Made by a program: the position numbers and the translations under genes
Shown here: positions 36,286 through 44,408 of the stretch, piece by piece
How positions within the stretch are numbered: the first letter of the stretch is position 1
Layout: each line of letters begins with the position of its first letter
Assembly: GCF_016103465.1 (NCBI RefSeq)
Contig: NZ_JAEEAP010000018.1
Coordinates: 1 to 45,907 of the forward strand
DNA length: 45,907 bases
Source of the DNA: Streptomyces sabulosicollis
Lineage (GTDB): Bacteria; Actinomycetota; Actinomycetes; Streptomycetales; Streptomycetaceae
Direction: 5' to 3'
Notes under the pieces: model-generated
What the model saw: only the letters and a program-made list of their open reading frames with translations
Databases searched by the model: none
What the model was told of the DNA's origin: nothing

Positions 36286-36426
36286 ATGCCCAGGACCGAC
36301 AGCCACGGGGGCGGCGCCCGCCGGCGTCCCCGGCCGTTGTCCCCGCTCCGCCGGCTCCGCCTCCTGACCAGGCGGCTGCACATCGATCTGCTGCGCATCT
36401 GCAGCGCCTCCAGTCCAGCCGTCTGA
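36286..36426 (+). CDS. Putative leader peptide
   Basis: Short open frame whose end reads LTRRLHIDLLRICSASSPAV. The RRLHIDLLR(I/V)CSA pattern matches the small 'putative leader peptides' annotated in Streptomyces upstream of sulfur/thiol genes. ATG at 36286 gives 46 aa; in-frame starts at 36268, 36271 and 36280 are possible. It lies 169 bp before the GST-like gene, with a terminator-like hairpin between, which suggests translation-coupled control, perhaps sensing Cys or Arg supply. Confidence 0.5.
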   Translation: MPRTDSHGGGARRRPRPLSPLRRLRLLTRRLHIDLLRICSASSPAV

Positions 36427-36540
36427 GTCGGCCCGAGTCGACGCGGTCACCGAGCGCGGTCCCACGCGCCGGGGGGTCGGGTGTGTCCCGGCACCGCCCC
36501 GGCGGGTGCCCCGCGCGGGCTTCCCTTCCCTCGCGCCATC

Positions 36541-36575
36541 GGCCGCCGCCGTCAACCGGCGGGGCCGGGGCTTTT
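36541..36575 (+). terminator. Attenuator-like hairpin before GST-like gene
   Basis: GGCC(g)CCGCCG-tcaac-CGGCGGGGCC forms a 10-bp stem with one bulge, followed by GGGGCTTTT. It ends about 20 bp before the GST-like ATG, so it could stop transcription from the leader peptide before the gene. Confidence 0.5.
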
Positions 36576-36595
36576 CGTCACTGCTTTGGAGAGCC

Positions 36596-37441
36596 ATGTC
36601 CGAGACGTTTCCGGTCAGTTCAGGTCCTGCCGCTCTTCTCGACCCCGACCCCTGCTCGCCCCGCCCCCGGATCGCCCCGCCCACGCCACCGCACCGATTC
36701 CGCAGCCGCATCGGCGTCGACCTCGCCGGTGGCTTCTACCCCGTGCCGCACCGCTATCGGCTCTATCTCTCCGCGAGCTGTCCGCTCTCGCTGCGCGTCT
36801 CCATCACCCTCGATCTGCTCGGGCTGCGGGACACCGTGGCCACCACCATCGTCGGGCCCCCGGACGACACCCCCGAGGCGTACGCCGCACTGCGCGGGGC
36901 CTACGAGGCCACCTGGCACCACTACGGCGGACCGGTGGACGCGCCCGCGCTGTGCGACCGCTGGACCGGACGTGTCGTCAGCAACCACACGCCCGACATC
37001 CTGCGCGACCTCGCCGGACATCTGAGCGACCACGGCGGAACCGGACGTCCCCGGCTGCGCCCGGCGGCCCTCGCCGCGGACATCGACGCCCTCCGGGAAG
37101 TCCTCGACGAGGACATCACCCACGCCGCCCGGCAGGCGGCGACCGCGCCCGAGGCGGAGTGCCGGGACGCGGCACTGGAGCGGCTGCTGACCGCCCTCGG
37201 CCGGCTCGACCGCGGGCTGTCGGCCGCGCCGTACGCCCTGGGCGAGGAGCTGACCGCCGCTGATGTGGACCTGTGGGTGGCCCTCGTCCAGCTCGACAGC
37301 GAGCACCGGCCCCTGCTGGACGCCGAGGCCGCCGACCGGGTCTCCCGCCATGGGCGTCTGCGCGCCTATGTGCGGCGGCTGCACGCCCATCCGGCCTTCC
37401 ACACCGCGCTTCCGGAGGCCATCCAGAACGAGGGGTCCTGA
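36596..37441 (+). CDS. GST-like protein (glutathionyl-hydroquinone reductase family)
   Basis: 281-aa cytoplasmic thiol enzyme related to ECM4/YqjG-type (Xi class) glutathione transferases. The thioredoxin-like half has RYRLYLSASCPLSLRVSITL, where Cys62-Pro aligns with the catalytic CPWA motif; LCDRWTGRVVSNHTPDILRD matches LWD..T..IVNNES.DI of the family; the all-helical C-terminal half includes LGEELTAADVDLWVALVQLD. Actinobacteria use mycothiol rather than glutathione, so the thiol substrate is uncertain. ATG at 36596 follows TTGGAGAG. Preceded by a leader peptide and hairpin. Confidence 0.82.
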   Translation: MSETFPVSSGPAALLDPDPCSPRPRIAPPTPPHRFRSRIGVDLAGGFYPVPHRYRLYLSASCPLSLRVSITLDLLGLRDTVATTIVGPPDDTPEAYAALRGAYEATWHHYGGPVDAPALCDRWTGRVVSNHTPDILRDLAGHLSDHGGTGRPRLRPAALAADIDALREVLDEDITHAARQAATAPEAECRDAALERLLTALGRLDRGLSAAPYALGEELTAADVDLWVALVQLDSEHRPLLDAEAADRVSRHGRLRAYVRRLHAHPAFHTALPEAIQNEGS

Positions 37442-37531
37442 GCTCCCCAGCCGGACGACGGGTCCTCGGGGGCCCTCCCCGGGGGTGGCCGCCACCGGCG
37501 CCGGGCGGGGCGCCCCGCCCGGCGGCTCGGC

Positions 37532-38275
37532 TCAGGACAGCGCGGCCCGGGCGTCGCCGAACTCGCCCATCGCCCCGGCCACGATGGCCTCGAGACGGGC
37601 GTGGTGGGCGCCGCGCCAGTAGACCCGCTCGCAGACGGTGCAGCGGGCGAAGACGTCGTAGGTGCGCCGGGTGCCGTGCTGGAGCCGCTCCCGGACCGTC
37701 TCCTTGTCGGCGTCCTCCAGCGGGCCGTTGCAGGCGGTGCAGCGGGTCCAGGGCGCCAGGCCCGGGGCGAACCGGCCGAGGACGTCGCGCAGTTGCTCAT
37801 CGGGGCGGTCGCTGTAGACGTACGCCCCGGCCCACAGCTCACGGCGGCGCAGCAGCCCCCGGTCGCGGGAGAGCAGCACCCGGCGCTGGGCGGCGGAGCG
37901 CGCGGCCAGCTCGGGGTCGCCGATGTCCTCGCTCTCGTACGCGGCGTCCACACCCAGCAGCCGCAGCCGCCGCGCGAGCGTGCCCAGGTGCACATCGAGC
38001 AGGAAGCGCAGCGGCGCGCCCGGCACCCGCTGCGGGCGGAGGACCGGGTGGACCTCCACGGTCTCCCCCGCGCCCGGCACGTGGGAGGCGGCGGTCTCCT
38101 CGCCGTTCACCAGCAGCCTGCCGACCTCGGTGAGCGGCACCCCGAGCGACTCGACCACATGACCGAGGGTGGAGACGCCGTCGGTGACGACGGCCGTCCA
38201 CGGGCGGCGCCGCTCGGGGACGGCGAAGAATCGCAGCTCAGGGGCGAGGCTGAGGTGGATCTCGGGACCATTCAC
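37532..38275 (-). CDS. Mut7-C RNase (PIN-like) with Mut7-C ubiquitin domain
   Basis: 247-aa protein with an N-terminal ubiquitin-like Mut7-C domain (about 5-80, LGVPLTEVGRLLVNGEETAA) and a Mut7-C RNase domain (about 88-240): FLLDVHLGTLARRLRLLGVD and ARSAAQRRVLLSRDRGLLRR hold the PIN-type acidic residues, and two CxxC knuckles (RCTACNGPL, RCTVCERVYWRG) bind zinc. Predicted RNA nuclease; no substrate known. Stand-alone gene, convergent with the GST-like gene. Confidence 0.88.
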   Translation of the reverse strand: MNGPEIHLSLAPELRFFAVPERRRPWTAVVTDGVSTLGHVVESLGVPLTEVGRLLVNGEETAASHVPGAGETVEVHPVLRPQRVPGAPLRFLLDVHLGTLARRLRLLGVDAAYESEDIGDPELAARSAAQRRVLLSRDRGLLRRRELWAGAYVYSDRPDEQLRDVLGRFAPGLAPWTRCTACNGPLEDADKETVRERLQHGTRRTYDVFARCTVCERVYWRGAHHARLEAIVAGAMGEFGDARAALS

Positions 38276-38395
38276 ACCGCCAGCATGCCAGGCGCCCCCG
38301 GCCCGGGGCGACGGCGTTTCGGGTCCGGGCCCGGGCTTGACGATCAGGAGCGGCCGTCGGCGGCGGCCCGGGCCGCGGGCTCGTGGGCCAGGGCG

Positions 38396-39259
38396 TCAGT
38401 CCGGCGGTGGGTGCGCCCTGGCCCGGTCGCGTCGCCGCTTGCGGCGCCATGCCACCATCCGCAGATAGTCCTCGTGCAGCACCCGGCCGACGAGCGCGCC
38501 GCCGAAGACCACATAGCCGACGCCGACCAGCCAGGACTGGACGACCAGGACGGTGCCGACCGGGCCGTAGGAGACCGTGCTGGAGGCGATCAGCGGGGAG
38601 AACACCAGCTGGGAGAAGACCCGCAGCCCCAGCAGCCCGACGCTGGTGGCCAGCGCGCCGGGCAGCAGGGCGCCCCAGCTGATCCGCCCGCCGAGCAGCA
38701 GCCGCTGCGACCACCAGAAGAACAGCACCGTGCCCAGCACCGCCACCAGCACCCGGGAGACGCCGGGCTCCAGATGGGCGGAGAGCAGCAGGTAGCAGAT
38801 CAGCACCACGAGCCACACCAGATGGCGCCAGACGGTGTGCCAGCGGCCGGCCGGAAGCTCCCACACCTTCTCGTAGCCGACCTGGAGCACCGTGCCGAAG
38901 CGCAGCCCGAAGACGGCCAGCGTGGTCAGACCGAAGGCGGTGGTGGCCTCCAGCGCCTGCTTGGGCGGGGCGAACAGCCGCTGCACCTCGTCCCGCGAGG
39001 TCGGGGAGAGTCCGAGGCCCTCGGCCAGCCACTGGGCGAATCCGAGCCGGTCCACCGGATCGGCCGCGGCCACCACGATCAGCAGGGGTACCAGGGTGAG
39101 GAAGCCCAGGGCGGCGAAGCCCATCGCGCGGTGCAGCAGCTCGAATTCGCTGCCCCGGCGCCATCCGCGTCCGATCGCGGACCGGTGGAACGCGTCCTCC
39201 AGCCGCCGCCACCTGGCCCTGGGCCCGCGGGAGCCGGACGCGGACCGATTCTCGGACAT
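38396..39259 (-). CDS. YihY/BrkB-family membrane protein
   Basis: 287-aa integral membrane protein, about six spans: LHRAMGFAALGFLTLVPLLI, HLVWLVVLICYLLLSAHLEP, RVLVAVLGTVLFFWWSQRLL, WGALLPGALATSVGLLGLRV, VGTVLVVQSWLVGVGYVVFG. The older 'ribonuclease BN' label for this family is wrong; function is unknown, perhaps transport or envelope. ATG at 39259 follows GGGGAG; an in-frame GTG at 39283 is possible. C-terminus is Arg-rich. Confidence 0.85.
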   Translation of the reverse strand: MSENRSASGSRGPRARWRRLEDAFHRSAIGRGWRRGSEFELLHRAMGFAALGFLTLVPLLIVVAAADPVDRLGFAQWLAEGLGLSPTSRDEVQRLFAPPKQALEATTAFGLTTLAVFGLRFGTVLQVGYEKVWELPAGRWHTVWRHLVWLVVLICYLLLSAHLEPGVSRVLVAVLGTVLFFWWSQRLLLGGRISWGALLPGALATSVGLLGLRVFSQLVFSPLIASSTVSYGPVGTVLVVQSWLVGVGYVVFGGALVGRVLHEDYLRMVAWRRKRRRDRARAHPPPD

Positions 39260-39410
39260 ACCCCACTCCCCTACCCGCGCCACCGGCTCGACCTGGGCAG
39301 TGCCGTCCAGGCTACTCGGGGTGGTGACGTTCCGCCGGGAGCTCCGCCGGGCGTCCCCCCGGAACGCGTGTGCGGTGTCCGGGCAGCGGTCGGTGCCCGC
39401 TCGGCGGGCC

Positions 39411-40298
39411 TCACACCGTGGCCAGGACCGGGGTCCCGCTGTCCGCGTCGATCACGCTGACCCGGACGGCGGGCTCGCGCACCGTGTCCAGGCTGGCCGC
39501 CGCGTCCACCGCGAAGAGCACCAGAACGGGCCTCGCGGCCGGGCCGCCCCCGTACACCCCGGCGAACTGGAGGATGCGCCAGCCGCCGTCGTCCCAGTGG
39601 TCCAGCAGCGCGGAGCGCACCACACGGGAGACGCTCTGCCAGGCCCGCGAGCGCTCCAGCAGTTCGACGGTCGCGGCGACCGGGACCGCCGTCACAGTCG
39701 CGGCGACCGGGACCGACGCCCGCGCTCCGGTCGCGGCGAGCGGATGCCCGGTGATCCGCAGCCGCAGCCGGCGCAGCGGCATCCGCCAGTGGCGCTCCGG
39801 ATCGGCGGAGAGCGCCGTCAGGGCCACCGCCACGCCCAGCACCAGGCACGGCCCCGCGGCCGGACGGCGGGCCACCGCGGTCCACCAGGGCTGCTGGGCC
39901 AGTGCCGCCGCGATCCCGCCCGCGAGGACCGCGGCGGCCCGGACGAAGGCGCGCCAGGTGAGGGGGGCGTCCGGCCGCGCCGTACAGCCGCAGGAGGAGC
40001 CGGGCGCGGCGGTGCGGGCGTAGCCGAGATAGCCGAGGAAGCCCGCGCCGAGGAGGGCGGCCCCCGCTCCTGGGAGCGGGGTGACGGGGGCCGCGAGCAG
40101 CGCGGCGGCGAGCAGGAGTTCGACGGCGCCGAGGGCGCGGAGGGCGCGCGCGGCCCGGCCGCCGTCCCGCAGCAGCCGGGCGAGCGCGGTACGGGGCGCC
40201 TGCCGGGCGGTGCCCCGGCCGAACAGCTTGCCCGCCCCGGCCGGCCCCAGCACCCCGGCGAGCACCAGTGGGGCGAGGTCGCGGATCAAGGCGCTCAC
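39411..40298 (-). CDS. MauE/DoxX-like redox membrane protein
   Basis: 295-aa protein. The N-terminal ~165 residues form four predicted spans with the MauE signature LAGVLGPAGAGKLFGRG and a CGC motif (Cys103, Cys105 in PGSSCGCTARPDAP) that aligns with the redox CxC of MauE. The C-terminal ~120 residues are soluble and unassigned (WDDGGWRILQFAGVYGG). MauE is needed in methylotrophs for forming the many disulfides of methylamine dehydrogenase light chain. The GTG start overlaps the stop of the Tat-substrate gene (GTGA), with GGGAGG upstream. Last gene of a three-gene operon beginning with a 16-Cys protein. Confidence 0.8.
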   Translation of the reverse strand: MSALIRDLAPLVLAGVLGPAGAGKLFGRGTARQAPRTALARLLRDGGRAARALRALGAVELLLAAALLAAPVTPLPGAGAALLGAGFLGYLGYARTAAPGSSCGCTARPDAPLTWRAFVRAAAVLAGGIAAALAQQPWWTAVARRPAAGPCLVLGVAVALTALSADPERHWRMPLRRLRLRITGHPLAATGARASVPVAATVTAVPVAATVELLERSRAWQSVSRVVRSALLDHWDDGGWRILQFAGVYGGGPAARPVLVLFAVDAAASLDTVREPAVRVSVIDADSGTPVLATV

Positions 40299-40960
40299 CG
40301 CCGCCTCCCCGCGCCGGGCGGGACCGCGACCCGGACCAGGTCCACGGAGCCGTCGGACGGCCGCCACGCGCCCAGGACCTGGGCGCTCTGTCCGATGGCG
40401 AGCCGGGACAGATCGGCGGTGGGCGAGGCGGTGCCGTAGGCGGCGTTGGTGGTCTCCGCCATGAGGTTGCCGACGATCTCGTGGTGCCCGTGGGCGAGGT
40501 GCAGCCGGGTCTTCTCGATGCCACGGATGGTGGCGTGGAGGTTCACGATGTTGACCCACACCGCGTCGGCGGCGAGGGTGCCGTCGGGCAGCGGGAGGCC
40601 GCGGGCGTACAGTCCGTCGCCGGTCTCGATGTCGGCCGCGGTGGTGGCCCGGGCCTTCCAGACGCTGGTGGCGCCCGTGACCCGGATCCGGGAGTGGTCG
40701 CCGTAGGAGCCCGCGACCTCCAGGACGTCGTCGTTGATCGCGGTGATCCGCCCCTCGGCGAAGGCGCTCTCGGCGACCGCCGGGTCCAGGGGACGTATCG
40801 GCGCGGCGAAGGCGGCGTCGGCGTCCACGGCGCCCAGGGCGGTCGCCCCGATGACCCCGGTGCCGAGGGCCCCCGTGCCGATGACGGTGGCGCCGCGGAG
40901 GGCGGCGGCGGTGAGGAAGTGACGGCGGTCGAGGGGGTCGCCGGTTCGGTACACGCTCAT
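40295..40960 (-). CDS. Tat-exported, cysteine-free hypothetical protein
   Basis: 221 aa. Strong Tat signal DRRHFLTAAALRGATVIGTG, cleavage near FAAP (about residue 53). The mature part is beta-rich and looks like an OB/DUF5666-type fold in tandem (GRITAINDDVLEVAGSYGDH; DGLYARGLPLPDGTLAADAV). It contains no cysteine but a His cluster HLAHGHHE. Starts 13 bp after the DPBB gene stop and overlaps the MauE-like gene, so co-expressed with both. Function unknown; the His cluster may bind metal. Confidence 0.75.
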   Translation of the reverse strand: MSVYRTGDPLDRRHFLTAAALRGATVIGTGALGTGVIGATALGAVDADAAFAAPIRPLDPAVAESAFAEGRITAINDDVLEVAGSYGDHSRIRVTGATSVWKARATTAADIETGDGLYARGLPLPDGTLAADAVWVNIVNLHATIRGIEKTRLHLAHGHHEIVGNLMAETTNAAYGTASPTADLSRLAIGQSAQVLGAWRPSDGSVDLVRVAVPPGAGRRR

Positions 40961-40973
40961 GGCCGGGCCCGCC

Positions 40974-41396
40974 TCATTCGAAGATGGAGACCGGCAGAGT
41001 GCCGGAGCTCAGGCTGCCGATGGCGGAGAAGGCGGCGGGGGTGAGGTCGATGACCCGGTTGGTGCGGCAGATCCCGTCGCAGCAGGTGGACTCGGAGCAG
41101 AAGCTGCGGGTGCGCGGGCCGCAGTCGCTGACGGTGACGCAGACGCTCGCGCCCGAGCAGTCATGGCGCACCTTCATCACCGAGCCGCAGCCGCGCCGGG
41201 GTATGTCCTCACCGCACAGGTCCGGCCGGGTGATGTCCCAGCACGCCTTGGAGGCGTTGGGCCAGGCGGCCTGCAGGGCGCTGGACCGGCAGGTGCCGCA
41301 CGCGCCGCCGCCCGCGGAGGCGCACGGACCCCAGGCGTTGCCACAACAGAACCACGTGGCCTCGCCGTTCCAGAGCTTGGTCGATCCGCACGCCAT
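40974..41396 (-). CDS. Cysteine-rich DPBB (RlpA/expansin-like) protein
   Basis: 140-aa protein with 16 cysteines. The C-terminal half is a double-psi beta-barrel: VTVSDCGPRTRSFCSES and NRVIDLTPAAFSAIGSLSSG, as in RlpA and expansins. The N-terminal half adds ATWFCCGNAWGPC and GGGACGTCRSS. No Sec, Tat or lipoprotein signal is visible from the ATG at 41396 (GGGAGGA upstream) or from longer in-frame starts, which is odd for a disulfide-type protein. First gene of the operon with the Tat substrate and MauE-like genes. Role unknown; DPBB proteins of this type act on or bind cell wall polymers. Confidence 0.78.
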   Translation of the reverse strand: MACGSTKLWNGEATWFCCGNAWGPCASAGGGACGTCRSSALQAAWPNASKACWDITRPDLCGEDIPRRGCGSVMKVRHDCSGASVCVTVSDCGPRTRSFCSESTCCDGICRTNRVIDLTPAAFSAIGSLSSGTLPVSIFE

Positions 41397-41642
41397 GGCA
41401 CAGTCCTCCCGGCCTCGGTCCCGCCCTCGGAGCAGCACCATCATCTGCGGGGCCGGGCGCGGTCGCCACGGGAAGGCGTCCGGTCGAGTCTCACCACCGC
41501 TCAACGGTCGTGACGTCCGCCTGGCCCGCCCTCACCCAGCGCGCCCACCTCCACGGCCTCCTCGCACCGCTCGGCCCCGGGCGGCCTCACGGCTTCGGGC
41601 GCCCGCGCCGGACTCCGTCCGCCGAGGCGGTGGTCGCGGTGC

Positions 41643-42800
41643 TCACAACCGCTCGACGATCGTGACGTTCGCCTGGCCCCCGCCCTCACACATCGTCTGC
41701 AGTCCGTAGCGGCCGCCGGTGCGCTCCAGTTCGTGCAGGAGGGTCGTCATCAGCTTGGCGCCGGTGGCGCCGAGCGGGTGGCCCAGGGCGATGGCGCCGC
41801 CGTTGACGTTGACCCGATCGGGGTCGGCGCCGGTCTCCTTCAGCCAGGCCAGGACCACGGGGGCGAACGCCTCGTTGATCTCGACCAGGTCGATGTCGCC
41901 GATGGTCAGTCCGGTCTTCTTCAGCGCGTAGGCGGTCGCCGGGATGGGCGCGGACAGCATCCGGATCGGGTCCTCGCCGCGCACCGACAGATGGTGCACC
42001 CGGGCACGCGGGGTCAGACCGTGCTCCCGTACGGCCCGTTCGGAGGCGAGCAGCAGGGCCGCGGCGCCGTCGGAGACCTGCGAGGAGAGCGCGGCGGTGA
42101 GCCGCCCGCCCTCCATGAGCGGCTTGAGGGCCGCCATCTTCTCCAGGCTGGTGTCCCGGCGCGGCCCCTCGTCCACCGAGACGTCCCCGAACGGGACGGT
42201 CTCGCGGTCGAAGCGGCCCTCGTCGATGGCGCGCAGCGCCCGCTGGTGCGAGCCCAGGGCGAACTCCTCCATGGCCTCGCGGGTGATGGCCCACTTCTCG
42301 GCGATCAGCTCGGCTCCGTAGAACTGGCTGACCGGCTGGTCGCCGTAGCGCGCCCGCCATCCCTCCGAGCCCGCGAAGGGGCCTTCGGTGAGCCCCAGCG
42401 GCTCAACGGCCTTACCGTTGGCGTAACCGATGGGCACCATGGACATGTTCTGCACCCCGCCCGCGACCACCAGGTCCTGGGTGCCGGAGAGCACGGCCTG
42501 CGCCGCGAAGTGCAGGGCCTGCTGCGAGGAGCCGCACTGCCGGTCGACGGTCACGCCCGGGACCTCCTCCGGGAGCCCGGCGGCCAGCCAGCAGGTCCGC
42601 GCGACGTCCCCGGCCTGCGGGCCCACGGTGTCCAGACAGCCGAAGACGACGTCCTCCACGGCGGCCGGGTCGGCGCCCGAGCGCTCCATCAGCGTGCGCA
42701 GGACATGGGCGCCGAGGTCGGCGGGGTGGACGGAGGCGAGCCCGCCCTTCCGCCGCCCCACCGGCGTCCGCACGGCTTCGACGATGTATGCCTCGGGCAT
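41643..42800 (-). CDS. fadA6: Thiolase, FadA6-like
   Basis: Acyl-CoA thiolase, 385 aa, with nucleophilic Cys89 in VDRQCGSSQQA, His341 in ALGHPLGATGAK and Cys371 in MCEGGGQANV. Generic annotation would be acetyl-CoA acetyltransferase, but order (thiolase, KstR2, IpdF-like SDR, acyl-CoA dehydrogenases) is that of mycobacterial fadA6-kstR2-ipdF-fadE30, where FadA6 acts in steroid C/D-ring breakdown. 63 bp after the kstR2 stop, same strand. Confidence 0.82.
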   Translation of the reverse strand: MPEAYIVEAVRTPVGRRKGGLASVHPADLGAHVLRTLMERSGADPAAVEDVVFGCLDTVGPQAGDVARTCWLAAGLPEEVPGVTVDRQCGSSQQALHFAAQAVLSGTQDLVVAGGVQNMSMVPIGYANGKAVEPLGLTEGPFAGSEGWRARYGDQPVSQFYGAELIAEKWAITREAMEEFALGSHQRALRAIDEGRFDRETVPFGDVSVDEGPRRDTSLEKMAALKPLMEGGRLTAALSSQVSDGAAALLLASERAVREHGLTPRARVHHLSVRGEDPIRMLSAPIPATAYALKKTGLTIGDIDLVEINEAFAPVVLAWLKETGADPDRVNVNGGAIALGHPLGATGAKLMTTLLHELERTGGRYGLQTMCEGGGQANVTIVERL

Positions 42801-42863
42801 GGCAACTCCTTGATCGTTCCGGTCGTGACGGCCTTACGGCCGTCCTCGCCGTTGGTGTCGTTC

Positions 42864-43541
42864 TTATGGCTCTTGTGGTTCTTGTTCTTCTCGCGGAGTG
42901 ATGCCGTCCAGAACCATCGACAGGTACTGGCGGGCGATCTCCTCGGGGCTGTGCCGGCCGCCCGGCCGGTACCAGGAAGCGGCGACCCACACGGTGTCGC
43001 GCAGGAAGCGGTACGCCAGCCGGATGTCGAGGTCGGCGCGGAAGACCCCCTCCGCCACTCCGCGCTCCAGCGCGCCCAGCCACGCCCGCTCGAACCTCCC
43101 CCGCGATTCGGTGAGGTAGTGGAAGCGCGGCCGGTCGGCCAGGTGCTGGGACTCCTTCTGGTAGATCGCCACGGCCGCGCGGTGCCGGTCGATCTCCCGG
43201 AAGGACTCGGTGACGAGCGCCTCGACGGTCTCCCGGGGGCCGAGCCCGGCGTCGAGCACCGCGTCGTACCCGGTCCAGAGCTCGTTCAGGAAGGTGGAGA
43301 GGATCTCGTCGACCATCGACTCCTTGGAGTCGAAGTGGTAGTAGAGGCTTCCCGCGAGCATCCCCGCCTCGTCCGCGATCCGGCGGACGGTGGTCGCGTC
43401 GTACCCCTGGGCGGCGAAGACCTCCGCCGCGGTCGAGAGCAGTTCGCGCCGTCGTTCGGGGGACGGGGTCACGGTCGTCTTCTTCTCGCTGTTCTTCGCA
43501 CTGTTTCCGGTGGAAGCGCGGTTCCTGGTGGAATTCGGCAC
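42864..43541 (-). CDS. kstR2: TetR repressor KstR2
   Basis: TetR-family repressor, about 225 aa, closely resembling mycobacterial KstR2, which controls steroid C/D-ring catabolism and responds to HIP-CoA. Helix-turn-helix ATTVRRIADEAGMLAGSLYY; effector domain with YQKESQHLADRPRFHYL and LAYRFLRDTVWVAASWYRPG, ending QYLSMVLDGITPREE. GTG start at 43541; the first ~25 residues are polar and may be dispensable. Lies 15 bp after the SDR gene, in one operon with the thiolase. A KstR2-type box is present upstream of the SDR gene. Confidence 0.88.
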   Translation of the reverse strand: MPNSTRNRASTGNSAKNSEKKTTVTPSPERRRELLSTAAEVFAAQGYDATTVRRIADEAGMLAGSLYYHFDSKESMVDEILSTFLNELWTGYDAVLDAGLGPRETVEALVTESFREIDRHRAAVAIYQKESQHLADRPRFHYLTESRGRFERAWLGALERGVAEGVFRADLDIRLAYRFLRDTVWVAASWYRPGGRHSPEEIARQYLSMVLDGITPREEQEPQEP

Positions 43542-43556
43542 GTGGCCATTCTCGCC

Positions 43557-44342
43557 TCATGGGTGCTGGCTGCTCACTGACACCGTCTCGCCGGTCATGT
43601 ACGAGGCATAGCTGCTGGCCAAGAAGACGATGACGTTGGCGACCTCCCAGGGCTCGGCGTACCGGCCGAACGCCTCGCGCTCGGTGAGCGCGGCCAGCAG
43701 TTCGGGGGTGGTGACCTTCACCAGATGCGGATGCATGGCCAGGCTCGGCGAGACCGCGTTGACCCGCACCCGGTACGCGGCGGCCTCGACCGCGGCGCAG
43801 CGGGTGAGCGCCATGACGCCCGCCTTGGCCGCCGCGTAGTGGGCCTGACCGGCCTGGGCGCGCCAGCCGACGACCGAGGCGTTGTTGACCACGACCCCGC
43901 CGTGGCCACCGTCCTTCATCCGGCGCAGCGCGGCGCGGGTGCAGCGGAAGGTGCCGTTCAGGGTGACGTCGATGACCTTGTCCCACTGCTCGTCGGTCAT
44001 CTCGGTCAGCAGGGCGGTGCCGCCCAGCCCCGCGTTGTTGACCACCGCGTCCAGCCGTCCGTGGCGCTCCTCGGCGAGGTCGAACAGCGCGGCGATCTGG
44101 GCCTCGTCGGTCACATCGCTGACGCGTCCGGCGACCCGGTCCTCGCCGAACTCCCCGGCGAGCGCGGCCACCGTCTCCTCCAGCCGGCGCTCATGGGCGT
44201 CGCCGAGGACGACGCGGGCGCCCTCCTCGAGGAACCGGCGGGCCGTGGCGCCGCCGATCCCGGCGCCCGCGGCGGCGCTGATGACCGCCGTGCGGCCGGT
44301 CAGGAGGCCGTGGCCGGGGACGTACGGCGCCTTGTTGTCCAT
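43557..44342 (-). CDS. ipdF: SDR oxidoreductase, IpdF-like
   Basis: NAD(P)-dependent short-chain dehydrogenase, 261 aa. Cofactor loop VISAAAGAGIGGATARRFLE (an atypical SAAAG in place of TGxxxG's first residues), VVNNAGLGG, catalytic Ser in NNASVVGW and Tyr169/Lys173 in HYAAAKAGVMALTR. The similarity to IpdF (SDAHERRLxET-like GDAHERRLEETVA, GWRAQ, EAFGRYAEPWEV, TGE-VSVSSQ) is strong; IpdF oxidises 5-hydroxy-HIP-CoA in the steroid pathway. ATG at 44342 with GGAG 6 bp upstream. First gene of the leftward operon. Confidence 0.82.
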   Translation of the reverse strand: MDNKAPYVPGHGLLTGRTAVISAAAGAGIGGATARRFLEEGARVVLGDAHERRLEETVAALAGEFGEDRVAGRVSDVTDEAQIAALFDLAEERHGRLDAVVNNAGLGGTALLTEMTDEQWDKVIDVTLNGTFRCTRAALRRMKDGGHGGVVVNNASVVGWRAQAGQAHYAAAKAGVMALTRCAAVEAAAYRVRVNAVSPSLAMHPHLVKVTTPELLAALTEREAFGRYAEPWEVANVIVFLASSYASYMTGETVSVSSQHP

Positions 44343-44361
44343 CACGACTCCACGGTAACCT

Positions 44362-44375
44362 ACCAAACACTTGTT
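44362..44375. promoter_or_regulatory. KstR2 operator
   Basis: ACCAAACACTTGTT fits the KstR2 consensus AnCAAGnnCTTGnT at all but one defined position. It is the core of a longer imperfect palindrome (CCTA...TAGG, 44359-44378) in the 66-bp gap between the divergent SDR and acyl-CoA dehydrogenase genes, so one site can control both. Confidence 0.8.
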
Positions 44376-44408
44376 AGGGAAGCCGACGGAGACGGGGGTG
44401 GTGGGCCG

